The translations under genes were made by a program, and so were the position numbers. Positions 1 to 8,615 of a stretch of DNA of 64,000 nt are shown here, one piece after another; positions within the stretch are counted from its first letter, which is position 1, and each line of letters opens with the position of its first letter. Origin of the DNA: Marinobacter alexandrii (lineage in GTDB: Bacteria > Bacteroidota > Bacteroidia > Cytophagales > Cyclobacteriaceae); contig JBDWTN010000007.1 of NCBI GenBank assembly GCA_039984955.1, forward strand, positions 1,930,501 to 1,994,500, in the 5' to 3' direction. Below the pieces are notes generated by a model. It searched no databases. It had not been told where the DNA came from and was given only the letters and a program-made list of their open reading frames with translations.

Positions 1-944
1 GCTGGCTCGCTTTCACCACCTCCGTCAAAAAGACCCAACTGAGCCGTATCCGCTTTCTTTATTTCATTTTCTTCTTGAAAGACCCGCCTCGCAATGGTTT
101 TGAATTCTAGTTCGTCAAAAATGGGCTGAAGAATATCTGGATTTGGATCCCCGTACTTTAATGCGTTTTCATCGAACTCAATAGGTGAATCAATGTTGAT
201 GGTAGCCAGCTGCTTCGACATAATGCCTTGTTGGCCATGCTCCTGTACTCGTTTTTGCAAAGCGCCTTTTAGCTCGTCTACATGATCAATAATGCCTTGA
301 ACAGAACCGTATTCTTTCAAAAGTTTAGAAGCTGTCTTATCTCCTATTCCTGGAATTCCTGGAATATTATCTACTGCATCTCCTTTGAGTCCCAAGACAT
401 CTCTTACTTGATCTACATCATCAATATCGAACTTGGCAAGCACTTCAGGTATACCCATGATATCCACACCACTTCCCATCCTTCTTGGTTTGAAGAGTGA
501 AATATTCTCATCCACCAATTGAGCAAAGTCTTTGTCTGGCGTCATCATAAAAACCTTGAACCCTTCCTTACCTGCTCTCTTCGCAATGGTACCAATCAGG
601 TCGTCAGCTTCAAATCCATCTTTCATCAAAATAGGAATATTGAAACCCTCCACAATCTTGAGACAGTATGGAATGGCCACCTTAATTTCTTCAGGCTGCT
701 CTTGTCTCGTCGCTTTATACTCCTTATATTCTTCATGTCTGAATGTCGGTGCATGTGTATCAAATGCTACACCTATATGAGTAGGATTTTCTTTAGTAAT
801 AATCTCTAAAAGCGAGTTAGTAAACCCCAAAATAGCCCCTGTGTTGATGCCATTGGTCGTGAGTCTGGGGTTTTGGCTCATCGCAAAATGAGCACGATAG
901 ATCAGTGCAAATGCATCGAGTAGGAAGAGTTTCTTTTCTGACAT
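1..944 (-). CDS. polA: DNA polymerase I, N-terminal part (cut by window edge)
   Basis: Reading the minus strand from an ATG at 944 gives an open frame running off the window start. The first ~314 residues are the 5'-3' exonuclease (FEN) domain of DNA polymerase I, which removes RNA primers and nicked flaps during repair and Okazaki fragment processing. Visible signatures are an N-terminal LFLLDAFALIYRAHFA, a GVAFDTHAPTFRHEEY stretch, DGFEADDLIGTIA and the helix-hairpin-helix DNVPG-like GDAVDNIPGIPGIGDKTA. All are typical metal- and DNA-binding elements of the family. The proofreading-like and polymerase domains lie outside the window. No partner gene is close; about 350 nt separate it from the next divergent gene. 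Confidence 0.95.
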   Translation of the reverse strand, partial: MSEKKLFLLDAFALIYRAHFAMSQNPRLTTNGINTGAILGFTNSLLEIITKENPTHIGVAFDTHAPTFRHEEYKEYKATRQEQPEEIKVAIPYCLKIVEGFNIPILMKDGFEADDLIGTIAKRAGKEGFKVFMMTPDKDFAQLVDENISLFKPRRMGSGVDIMGIPEVLAKFDIDDVDQVRDVLGLKGDAVDNIPGIPGIGDKTASKLLKEYGSVQGIIDHVDELKGALQKRVQEHGQQGIMSKQLATINIDSPIEFDENALKYGDPNPDILQPIFDELEFKTIARRVFQEENEIKKADTAQLGLFDGGGESEP

Positions 945-1001
945 GAGGTAAAGGTAATTGAGGGGTTGGCAAAAACTTTCATCTGATTATATCTAAAAAC
1001 C

Positions 1002-1014
1002 TAAACCAGGTTTA
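1002..1014. promoter_or_regulatory. Palindrome TAAACC-A-GGTTTA, possible operator (copy 1)
   Basis: A perfect 6-1-6 palindrome lying 57 bp upstream of the polA start. A second copy of the same palindrome lies 243 bp away in opposite orientation; with flanks both read CCTAAACC(A/C)GGTTTA followed by an AT-rich tract. A dimeric repressor or activator site is a reasonable guess; the binding protein is unknown. Confidence 0.4.
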
Positions 1015-1244
1015 AAATTTTGCCTCAGTTTCAACTGATTACTAGTAGAAGAATTGAGAAATACATATTGGAGTATCAGGATATTTCAAGCGGAAATAAT
1101 GAATTTCATACCAAAATCAGTCATTTTTTCTCACAAGCCCTGTTCACACCATCTTCGCCTCGAAAATTTATCAAAGGACTTGCCATTCATCTAAATTTTC
1201 AAAACGAATCCGTCGCAAACAGAACTTGCTGAGGCTAATATTTG

Positions 1245-1257
1245 TAAACCGGGTTTA
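1245..1257. promoter_or_regulatory. Palindrome TAAACC-G-GGTTTA, possible operator (copy 2)
   Basis: Second 6-1-6 palindrome, ending 37 bp before the start codon of the EEP-family gene at 1295. It is the inverted counterpart of the site at 1002-1014, with matching flanks for about 20 bp. The placement close to a start codon suits an operator for the downstream gene; a looped two-site arrangement is possible. Confidence 0.4.
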
Positions 1258-1294
1258 GGCTAAAAATACTAATTTCAAGCAGTTTAGCTTTTAT

Positions 1295-2284
1295 ATGATA
1301 CACCTATTGAAGAAAGGTTTAGCCCTTTTGGCTGTTCTGTCCATTTCTGTTGTTTTATTGGCTGCTTATATGAGTTCTAGCAATTTGTCTAAAGAATCAC
1401 ATACAGAAGTTATTGACTACTCAGAGTCGATAGAAAGTCGTGACTCAACACTTAAGGTAATGACATTTAATATTGGCTATCTATCCGGGATGACGAATAA
1501 TCTTTCGATTCATAGGGAATCACAATTTTTCGCTGACCAGCTTATGCAAGCAAAAAATCTCATCAAAGTTGCGAATGCAAACGTTGTGAGCTTTCAAGAA
1601 ATTGATTTCGGCGCTAGTCGATCTTTTCATGTAGATCAACTTGATTCCATCGCATCCGCTGGTAAATTTGTATCCGGATACAAATCCATTAATTGGGACA
1701 AAAAGTATGTGCCATTCCCATATTGGCCACCATCAAATCATTTTGGGCAAATGTTAAGTGGGCAAGCAATTCTTTCTCGATACCCGATTGAAACTGATAC
1801 AACCATCATACTCAACCCCAATTTGAGTGCACCAGCCTACTATCGCGCATTCTATTTAAACCGTCTGCTCCAAATCGCCGAAATCAATTTTCGAGGCAGT
1901 CAAGTGAAAATCATGAATGTCCATCTGGAGGCATTTGATAAAAAGACGCGATTAAAACAGCTAGAAATAGTGAAACGTGAATTTGAAAAATACGCTTCAC
2001 AACAGCCTGTTCTCCTGATGGGCGATTTCAATAGTGAAGTTCCAGACAGGTCAGCCGAAAGAGATGCTATTGATCTCCTGATGGAAGCAAAATGGATCAC
2101 ATCAGCAATACCTTTCGATCAGGAGCTTGAAAATAGGACGTTTTCAAGCGAGCATCCAGTAAGGATGATCGACTATATTTTCTACAACAAAAATTACTTC
2201 CGTTGTATTGACGCAAAAGTCTTAAATGAAGCAGGTCCAATTTCGGATCATTTGCCTCTTTGGGCAGAGTTGGAGACAAGATGA
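1295..2284 (+). CDS. Endonuclease/exonuclease/phosphatase (EEP) family protein, exported or membrane-anchored
   Basis: A 329-residue protein with an N-terminal hydrophobic segment (about residues 5-25) that could be a signal anchor, followed by a complete EEP fold. Family motifs in order are VMTFNIGY (~55), VVSFQEID (~98, catalytic Glu), MNVHLEAF, LLMGDFNS (catalytic Asp and Asn), MIDYIFY and a C-terminal SDHLPLWAEL (catalytic His). EEP enzymes cleave phosphodiester bonds in nucleic acids, phospholipids or inositol phosphates; export suggests an extracytoplasmic substrate, but the exact one cannot be read from sequence. It stands alone and converges on the next gene. The palindrome at 1245-1257 lies just upstream and may regulate it. 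Confidence 0.88.
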   Translation: MIHLLKKGLALLAVLSISVVLLAAYMSSSNLSKESHTEVIDYSESIESRDSTLKVMTFNIGYLSGMTNNLSIHRESQFFADQLMQAKNLIKVANANVVSFQEIDFGASRSFHVDQLDSIASAGKFVSGYKSINWDKKYVPFPYWPPSNHFGQMLSGQAILSRYPIETDTTIILNPNLSAPAYYRAFYLNRLLQIAEINFRGSQVKIMNVHLEAFDKKTRLKQLEIVKREFEKYASQQPVLLMGDFNSEVPDRSAERDAIDLLMEAKWITSAIPFDQELENRTFSSEHPVRMIDYIFYNKNYFRCIDAKVLNEAGPISDHLPLWAELETR

Positions 2285-2323
2285 GCATCCTAAAAATCCA
2301 TGTGCAAGGATGCCAAAGCCTGT

Positions 2324-2833
2324 TCATTTACCTAATAAGGCTTGGGGAATAGGATACTTCTCACTTTCCATCATCCAAAGCATAGAAAGAATCCAATACC
2401 TATTACCATCATAAAAATATTGATAGCTTGTGAAGCCGCGACCCTCTGCTGTTTTGTCCTCCATCCAGAATTTATATGTACTGATGGATTGCGTAATTGA
2501 CCCATAAGATTCGTTTGATACATATAGTTCTTCTTCAAAGAATCCTTTTTTATCCAGATAATCAAGCTTTTCTATATAGCCTTCTATGCCCATAGGCATA
2601 AGCTTGTTTTTCTGTTCTTCTTCGGACCAGAAGCTATAGACAAGGTTGGCTTGTGGGTGAAACAGATTTCTTAATCTATCAAAATCTCGCTTCTGCCCTA
2701 TGGGGCCTGATACAATTTCATAATATGCTTTTCCAATGCTTTCGATAGAAGTCACATCTTCTTTATAACCCTTCTTTTGAGCAACGGATGACATGGCGAT
2801 CATGATAAATAGGGATGATAGTGTTTGCTTCAT
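2324..2833 (-). CDS. Secreted NTF2/SnoaL-like protein
   Basis: A 169-residue protein with a signal peptide (MKQTLSSLFIMIAMSSVAQ) and a mature part with the length and pattern of an NTF2-like cone fold: an early helix with AYYEIVSGP, a LFHPQANLVYSF strand segment, a middle variable region and a late FYDGNRYWILSMLWM strand pair. NTF2-like domains bind small molecules or act as enzymes, and no catalytic residues are evident, so the role is open. It starts 11 nt after the 414-residue gene ending at 2845 and is probably co-transcribed with it. Its 3' end converges on the EEP gene. Confidence 0.65.
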   Translation of the reverse strand: MKQTLSSLFIMIAMSSVAQKKGYKEDVTSIESIGKAYYEIVSGPIGQKRDFDRLRNLFHPQANLVYSFWSEEEQKNKLMPMGIEGYIEKLDYLDKKGFFEEELYVSNESYGSITQSISTYKFWMEDKTAEGRGFTSYQYFYDGNRYWILSMLWMMESEKYPIPQALLGK

Positions 2834-2844
2834 GTTAAAAGTGT

Positions 2845-4089
2845 TTAAGGAGCGATGAGCTCGATTGTATGATTGTTTTGATCAGAAATTGTATAATCCA
2901 GTACTTCTCCTAGCCCCGTAAACTTAATTCGTAGACCAACAAGGCTGCCCATCGTTTCATTATACGCTTTGCTATACACTTGTTTGTCATTAATAAGCAC
3001 AAAAACTTGCTTGTCTTTTACCTGAATAGAAATGTCATTCGGTTCTGAAAAATCAGCACTCAAAGGGGAGAGATCATTCTCCTTGCCTCTCAGATACACA
3101 TCGTTTAACATCAGGTTATTATCCGATACACAGCCAATCTTTGAAAAAGGGACGATCATTGCACCTGAGGTTCCAATGAAGTAAATGCGCAGTGACTGAC
3201 ACACTGCCCAACGATCATCGAACGTATTTCGAACAGTCGCAGTGAAACTAAAATCATCTCCAGAAACATCTCCCAGGTCATCTATAAAATGGAAAGTAGA
3301 TTCCAAAGGATTTTCAGATGATTGCACTTCGTTGATAATTCTCTCAGGAAATCTGAGACTAGAGCTATCACCCAATTTTGGTTGAAAGTATTTAGGAATT
3401 GGATTGTATTCAATCAATCCCAACCAGCCATTACTTTTTAAAAAGAGATCATGAGCTTTGGCAACCTGACCATCCACCAGCAGTTTAGCTTCAAAGTAGC
3501 CTGGGAAATAGTAGATGCCAGTGGCCTGCGTTTGTTCCTTTGAAACGGCAATAGTCTTCGTTGGATCCCAATATTGTTGGATCTTCAAACTATCCGCTCT
3601 CAGGTTTGTGGGTACCTCAAAATCAAACACTACCGAGTTGGGATATTCATTGCTTAGCACTTTGCTTGAAAAAGTAAATTCCGCAGTATCTATAATCACT
3701 TCTGGACGCCTGTTCCCAATCAGACTGACCATCACCAATGCAAGTACAAAACCTATTGTCACATAGATCGATTTTCTTGGCTTTCTGATGGGCTTATGCA
3801 AGATTCTGCCACCAGTAAGTTTATACGCTCTCCAATTCTCTTTATCAACAAACCTGGATAAAGCATCTAGTGTAGTGATACTTGGTACACCTGTGTGCTT
3901 AACCACTCCAAAAAAACGCTTTAGCGTTGGCACACTTAGCATAACCTGTGTCGCTTCAAATACCTTTTCCGAAAGTTCATCAAACATAGAACTATGCCAT
4001 GATGAAGCATTCCCCCATTCGAGTTTGCTTTCAATTTCGCCTTGAAGATGTTGTAAATCTTGCTCTGAAAACTTGGCAGTCATAATCAA
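2845..4089 (-). CDS. Single-pass membrane protein, HTH-like N-terminal domain and extracytoplasmic beta domain
   Basis: A 414-residue protein. Residues 1-~90 carry a Bacteroidota-type cytoplasmic domain with the pattern LSEKVFEATQVMLSVPTLKRFFG, then PSITTLDALSRFV and NWRAYK, resembling a small helix-turn-helix-like module. A basic stretch (KPIRKPRKS) precedes one transmembrane helix at about 108-125. The rest (~130-414) is strand-rich, probably periplasmic and concanavalin-like. The layout, DNA-binding-like module inside and sensor-like domain outside, would suit one-component transmembrane signalling, but that is inference. A second Met two codons in is an equally good start. It heads a probable two-gene unit with the NTF2-like gene downstream. 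Confidence 0.6.
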   Translation of the reverse strand: MIMTAKFSEQDLQHLQGEIESKLEWGNASSWHSSMFDELSEKVFEATQVMLSVPTLKRFFGVVKHTGVPSITTLDALSRFVDKENWRAYKLTGGRILHKPIRKPRKSIYVTIGFVLALVMVSLIGNRRPEVIIDTAEFTFSSKVLSNEYPNSVVFDFEVPTNLRADSLKIQQYWDPTKTIAVSKEQTQATGIYYFPGYFEAKLLVDGQVAKAHDLFLKSNGWLGLIEYNPIPKYFQPKLGDSSSLRFPERIINEVQSSENPLESTFHFIDDLGDVSGDDFSFTATVRNTFDDRWAVCQSLRIYFIGTSGAMIVPFSKIGCVSDNNLMLNDVYLRGKENDLSPLSADFSEPNDISIQVKDKQVFVLINDKQVYSKAYNETMGSLVGLRIKFTGLGEVLDYTISDQNNHTIELIAP

Positions 4090-4190
4090 ATGTCTAAAAG
4101 ATCTTTCTTCTGAACAACTCTGAATGAGTTTGAACGAAGATGAAACAGAATTGGATGGATCTAGCTATTTGATCCCCGTAAGGTTGTGGT

Positions 4191-5300
4191 ATGAAAACAC
4201 GAATCAATATCCTCGCATTGATGTTCTGGATGAGCTTCAATGTGCATGCTCAAGAAATTATCCCTATAGATACCACCAACTGGAATATAAGTGCACGTGC
4301 CTATATACTCGAAAACTATCGAGGGGCAGACGCCATCTATTTGCAAGGTGGGAGCATTACTTTGAAAGATGTCGAATTCCTAAATGGTACCATAGAGTAT
4401 GATATTTTTCTAAAGGAAGAACAGGCTTTTCCTGGAGTATACTTCCGAGGAAGTTTAGAAAGTGGCAATGCCGAGCAATTCTACATTAGACCTCATCAAT
4501 CAGGAAATCCAGATGCTAATCAAGCTGCCCCAACCACACAGGGGATCACAGCCTGGCAACTTTATTTTGGCCCTCGATATTCTTTTCCATACGAGTATAC
4601 ATATGATGATTGGACGCATGTTAAAATAGCGGTAAATAATGACCAGGCACAAGTGTTTTTAGATTACTCAGAAACTCCCAATCTATCATGGAACCTATTT
4701 CATGAATCAAAGAAAGGTTCATTGGCATTTACAGGGGGTAACAATTCAGGGATGCATATTGCAAATATTTCAATTGATCATACAACTCCAGAGCTAGTTG
4801 ACTTTAAGCCTATTGAACGAAAGCCCATTGAAAACTTGATTGAAGAATGGGAAATATCTGACAAGTTTAGCGAAGAGATGCTGAATGATCCCAGTGATCT
4901 TGGATCTGTTATTCGAGAACGAAGGTGGCAAGGAGTAATTAATGCTGAAGAAGGAACTGCCGCCAATATTTCTAGAATCCAGAAACTACGAGACGGAGCT
5001 CCCGGAAATACAGTTCTCGCTAAAGTCACCATCGTTTCTGATTCAGATCAAATCAAACTTTTTGAGTTTGGTTACAGCGATAGAGTGGTAGCTATTCTCA
5101 ACGACAAGCCCATCTATTGGGGGAATAATAGGTGGCGATCACGTGACTATAGGTATCTAGGTACCATTGGCTTGTTTGATGGAATTTACTTGGATCTCAA
5201 AAAGGGTAGAAACGAACTTATTATGGCTATATCAGAAGATTTTGGTGGGTGGCTGATTACCGGAAGGTTTAAAGATCAATCAGGTATCAAGATAAAATAA
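4191..5300 (+). CDS. Secreted protein with concanavalin/LamG-like domain
   Basis: A 369-residue exported protein; the chosen start gives a clear signal peptide (MKTRINILALMFWMSFNVHA). Residues ~25-200 look like a concanavalin-type jelly roll as in DUF1080 or LamG proteins: a GTIEYDIFL strand, FPGVYFRGS, WQLYFGPRY, DDWTHVKIAVN and an internal FTGGNNSGMHIANISI strand. The second half (210-369) resembles a further beta domain ending near a GGWLITGRF segment. Such folds bind or hydrolyse glycans; no catalytic residues are obvious. It is transcribed alone and ends at a strong hairpin terminator. It is divergent from the 414-residue membrane protein whose outer domain is also jelly-roll-like, so a functional pair is possible. 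Confidence 0.6.
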   Translation: MKTRINILALMFWMSFNVHAQEIIPIDTTNWNISARAYILENYRGADAIYLQGGSITLKDVEFLNGTIEYDIFLKEEQAFPGVYFRGSLESGNAEQFYIRPHQSGNPDANQAAPTTQGITAWQLYFGPRYSFPYEYTYDDWTHVKIAVNNDQAQVFLDYSETPNLSWNLFHESKKGSLAFTGGNNSGMHIANISIDHTTPELVDFKPIERKPIENLIEEWEISDKFSEEMLNDPSDLGSVIRERRWQGVINAEEGTAANISRIQKLRDGAPGNTVLAKVTIVSDSDQIKLFEFGYSDRVVAILNDKPIYWGNNRWRSRDYRYLGTIGLFDGIYLDLKKGRNELIMAISEDFGGWLITGRFKDQSGIKIK

Positions 5301-5303
5301 TCT

Positions 5304-5331
5304 AAAAGGGTTGGCTCGATCCAACCCTTTT
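5304..5331. terminator. Bidirectional rho-independent terminator
   Basis: An 11-bp perfect stem (AAAAGGGTTGG / CCAACCCTTTT) with a 6-nt loop CTCGAT, followed by a T-rich tract on the plus strand and with an A-run on the other side. It sits between two converging genes and can serve both. Confidence 0.85.
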
Positions 5332-5341
5332 TCTTTTCTTA

Positions 5342-8017
5342 CTACTCATATCTTAAAGCGCGAATTGGATTGGTTTTAGCAATCGACAGGGTCTTGTTGC
5401 CAACGGCAATCAATGCGATAAGTACAACCAGAAGGGCTGAAATAATGAATACAGAAACTCCGATTGCTATCCTACTAGTAAAGTTATTAAGCCATCCATC
5501 CATTATCAGATACACCAAAGGCCATGAAATAATATTAGCTATTGCAATGAGAATCAGGAATTCCCTTGAAAGGATCATAACTATTTGGGAAACATCGGCT
5601 CCCAATACTTTTCGAATCCCGATTTCCTTTGTTCGTTGAAGAGCTGTGAAAGATGTCAGCCCAAAGAGTCCAAGACAAGCAACAATGATTGCAAAAAATG
5701 CAAATAGCGTAAATGCTCGACTGAAGTTTTGTTCATTGGCATATTGCTTATTATAAAAGTCATCCAGAAAGAATGTATCAAACGGATTCCCCGGGAAGAA
5801 ATTATCAAAAATGCTCTTACCATCTTCATAGGCCGCCTGGTATTCACCAGTCTTAAGTTTAACCGTAATGAAGGAGGATGAATTTTCAGCAAGTGGAAAT
5901 ACCAATGGATTGATGCTATTTTTTACCGACTGTTGGCGGTAATTATCAACAACACCAATGATGGTTCCTTTGTCTCCTGAAAGATTGATTTTCTTGCCTA
6001 TCGCTTCTTCAGGAGATGATATTTTCAATGACTCCATAGTCGCCTTATTGATAATGATGTTAGCGGTATCGGCGCTAAAACTCTTATCATAATTTCTCCC
6101 AGCCAGAAACTCTATTCCGTAGGTTGGGAAGTAATCGTGATCCACTCCTACGAGATAAACAATAAAGTTTTTGTCTTGTGTATCCTCTTGATTCCTCATC
6201 CCCCTTGTCCAGAAGATCTCATCTCCCGGCACATTGGAGCTGTTAGTCACGCTTTCAACATTGGGATTGTTCTTCAACTCATTTTCAAAAGATGAGAGAG
6301 CTGAACCAAACAATGAGTCTACTGCAAATACCTGAGGACCTCTAATAACCATGGTATCTGTCATATCAAACCCTACGTCTAATTTTTTCATGTGACTTAG
6401 CTGCTGGTAAACGATGATGGTACCTGCAATCAACGTAATAGATGCTGCAAACTGGAAAACAACCAAGGCTCGTCTGAGCAAGATCCCTGACTTATTTGTA
6501 GTCATCTTCCCTTTCAATACCTGAATAGGTCGGAATGAGGAAAGAATAAATGCTGGATATAATCCGGAAAGGAACGAGCCAAGCACATAAATACCTGCTA
6601 CAGCCAACCAAAAATTGGACTGAAGAAAAAACGCTCTACTGATTTGTGAATCAACTAGCTGACCAAAAAAAGGTGTAGTAATGATAACCACGATAACAGC
6701 GAGTAAAAGTGCAATTAGATTTAAGACGAAAGACTCTGTCAAAAACTGATTGACTAACTGTTTTTTATACGCACCCATTGATTTTCTAACACCAACTTCT
6801 TTTGCTCTTTCTAATGATTTTGCAGTAGATAAATTGATGTAGTTAATCCAGGCAATAATAAGAATGAAAGCGGCAATAATGCTTAGAAAAAACACTGTGT
6901 CACCGTCTCCTTGCTCTGCTGGTTCTGATTCCTGAAGTAAGTTTGAATAGAGGTGAATGTCTATGATTGGCTGGAGTGGAAACTCTGCTTTGAAGTCATA
7001 TTTTTCAAAATCTTCTCCTCTTTCTTCGTATAATATTTCGGCAAATTTCTCATCGTAAGCTTTTGGATCTGTTCCCTCTTTAAGCAAAACATACGTATTG
7101 AAATCATACCATCCCCAAGCTGTTTCTGAAGATGCGGTTCCATCATCATTCCTGGTTTGGTTGTTTAATGTTTCGTATGAAATGAGAAAGTTGTATTTCA
7201 AGTGGGAATTGTTAGGAACATCGGCTGTAACTCCTGTTATCTCCAATTTGGCTTCAATCCATGTATATAGGTTTATGTCTTCACCTACTACATCCGTTCG
7301 TCCAAAGTACTTGTTGGCAATCGATTCAGTGATTACCACCTTATTGGGACCTTCCAAAGCGGTTTCTACATCCCCATGAATCAAGGGATAATCGAATATT
7401 TTTAGGAATGCTGGATCTGCAATCTGAACCCTTTTTTCACGAAATTGTCTATTGTCCTTCTCGAACACTCCGGATATAGGAAATGCACGTGCAAAATCCA
7501 CAACCTCTGGCATATTTTCCTTCATGAATGGTCCTACTCGCGGAACGGCTGCTGCACAATCAATGTCCAATTCACCTCCACGGTAGACCATATATTTCAC
7601 CCGATAGAGATTCTCATGGTTTGAGTGAAATTTGTCGTAGCTGTATTCGTAGCTAACATACTGTGCTATAAACAAGCACGCAGCAATACCTAAAGCTAAG
7701 CCGAAGATATTAAGTGCCGAATACACTTGGTTTTTTGCAAGCGTACGAAAAGTAGTTTTGATATAATTTTTGAACATAGCGATTGAGTTGTTTTGAATGA
7801 CCTTTCTTTTTCTTCTTAAATCGTAATTACGGATGGAAAGAAATGCATCTTTGAAATAGTGCATACGTGCCCTAAATAGTCCTTTGCTTTGAGCACGATC
7901 TTGAAACATTTCCTGTAAATCTCCAAGGATATCATCGAGCATCTCATCATCATATATGAGTCGGAGTAGCTTCTCTGCTGCCCTGGGAGGAATGATATAT
8001 TTTTGATGGGTTGACAA
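5342..8017 (-). CDS. FtsX/MacB-type ABC transporter permease with PadR-associated N-terminus
   Basis: An 891-residue permease. The first ~70 residues (PPRAAEKLLRLIYDDEMLDDILGDLQE region) are the short cytoplasmic domain found in Bacteroidota permeases encoded next to padR. Then follow a transmembrane helix (~100), a large MacB-like periplasmic domain (~120-360), a three-helix FtsX block with GVRKSMGAYKKQLVNQF, a second periplasmic domain and a second FtsX block with GIRKVLGADVSQIV. This duplicated layout is typical of exporters or mechanotransmission systems for peptides and drugs. No ATPase gene is adjacent, so the ATP-binding partner must be elsewhere. It starts 1 nt after the padR stop, so the two are certainly co-transcribed and probably regulated together. 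Confidence 0.92.
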   Translation of the reverse strand: MSTHQKYIIPPRAAEKLLRLIYDDEMLDDILGDLQEMFQDRAQSKGLFRARMHYFKDAFLSIRNYDLRRKRKVIQNNSIAMFKNYIKTTFRTLAKNQVYSALNIFGLALGIAACLFIAQYVSYEYSYDKFHSNHENLYRVKYMVYRGGELDIDCAAAVPRVGPFMKENMPEVVDFARAFPISGVFEKDNRQFREKRVQIADPAFLKIFDYPLIHGDVETALEGPNKVVITESIANKYFGRTDVVGEDINLYTWIEAKLEITGVTADVPNNSHLKYNFLISYETLNNQTRNDDGTASSETAWGWYDFNTYVLLKEGTDPKAYDEKFAEILYEERGEDFEKYDFKAEFPLQPIIDIHLYSNLLQESEPAEQGDGDTVFFLSIIAAFILIIAWINYINLSTAKSLERAKEVGVRKSMGAYKKQLVNQFLTESFVLNLIALLLAVIVVIITTPFFGQLVDSQISRAFFLQSNFWLAVAGIYVLGSFLSGLYPAFILSSFRPIQVLKGKMTTNKSGILLRRALVVFQFAASITLIAGTIIVYQQLSHMKKLDVGFDMTDTMVIRGPQVFAVDSLFGSALSSFENELKNNPNVESVTNSSNVPGDEIFWTRGMRNQEDTQDKNFIVYLVGVDHDYFPTYGIEFLAGRNYDKSFSADTANIIINKATMESLKISSPEEAIGKKINLSGDKGTIIGVVDNYRQQSVKNSINPLVFPLAENSSSFITVKLKTGEYQAAYEDGKSIFDNFFPGNPFDTFFLDDFYNKQYANEQNFSRAFTLFAFFAIIVACLGLFGLTSFTALQRTKEIGIRKVLGADVSQIVMILSREFLILIAIANIISWPLVYLIMDGWLNNFTSRIAIGVSVFIISALLVVLIALIAVGNKTLSIAKTNPIRALRYE

Positions 8018-8018
8018 C

Positions 8019-8351
8019 TTAAATGTGGATTATTGCTAATTGTGGTATGGTCTTGTAAAAGTCTTCTTTCAATTCTTTTGCTTCTCGCAAGACCACAAAA
8101 CCTGCACTTGTTACCTGAAAAAAGCGCTTCTTCTTTCCTCCGCGCTTTTGAGTAGCTCCACCAAACTCGGAGATGAGAAAGCCTTTGTCCTCCAGTCTGT
8201 AGAGTGATGAATGAATAGCACTGATGTTTGTTACTCTCTTAGCTCTTGTTTCCAGCTCTTCCTTTACGGAAACAGCGTATGCGTCCTTTGCCAGTGATGC
8301 TACTGTTAGCAAAATGAGTTCCTCAAACTCACCTAAATTATTTCCTTTCAT
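8019..8351 (-). CDS. PadR family transcriptional regulator
   Basis: A 110-residue winged-helix regulator. The N-terminal part (GEFEELILLTVASLAKDAYAVSV) is the PadR signature helix, the recognition segment with ISAIHSSLYRLEDKGFL is the winged helix-turn-helix, and the wing carries the basic KRGGKKKRFFQVT. The C-terminal helix (LREAKEL onward) dimerises. PadR proteins usually repress the adjoining transporter operon and release DNA on ligand binding. Here the permease gene follows after one base. Palindromic sequences at 8394-8416 and 8460-8476 upstream could be its operator. Length and composition are normal for the small PadR-s1 type. Confidence 0.93.
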   Translation of the reverse strand: MKGNNLGEFEELILLTVASLAKDAYAVSVKEELETRAKRVTNISAIHSSLYRLEDKGFLISEFGGATQKRGGKKKRFFQVTSAGFVVLREAKELKEDFYKTIPQLAIIHI

Positions 8352-8459
8352 ATTTTATAAGCTTAAATCTGAGCGATTTGGTACAACCACATTATAGAGA
8401 GCAGCATGATCTCTATGATTCGGTTGAACGTTTCGTTTATTATTCCTCATAAATGTAAA

Positions 8460-8476
8460 TATTATATATGATAATA
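8460..8476. promoter_or_regulatory. Candidate PadR operator, TATTAT-N5-ATAATA
   Basis: A perfect 6-5-6 inverted repeat about 110 bp upstream of padR, in the divergent region shared with the NIPSNAP gene. A second imperfect inverted repeat (ATAGAGA-N9-TCTCTAT, 8394-8416) lies nearer the start. PadR sites are AT-rich dyads of this size, and autoregulation is usual; assignment is by position only. Confidence 0.35.
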
Positions 8477-8615
8477 CTCATGTTTGTAAATAAAATTTAA
8501 AGCCTATCTAATGATTGATGAATAAAATTCATGACAAACTATCATCATTTTCACTCATTCATAGTTATCATATAAGTCCTATTGCAGAGTTTTGACTTAT
8601 TAAATTTTAACTCTT

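Larger units (their letters stand above)
945..1294. other. 350-nt intergenic region between polA and the EEP gene
   Basis: This divergent intergenic region must hold promoters for both flanking genes. Its main structure is a pair of 13-bp palindromes in opposite orientation near its two ends (listed separately). A 70-codon open frame at 1020-1232 fills the middle, but I see no recognisable domain or start signal and do not call it a gene. Confidence 0.6.

Noticed and set aside
1020-1232. 70-codon open frame between polA and the EEP gene
   Set aside because: No recognisable domain, no start signal, and it lies between the two inverted palindromes; kept as intergenic.
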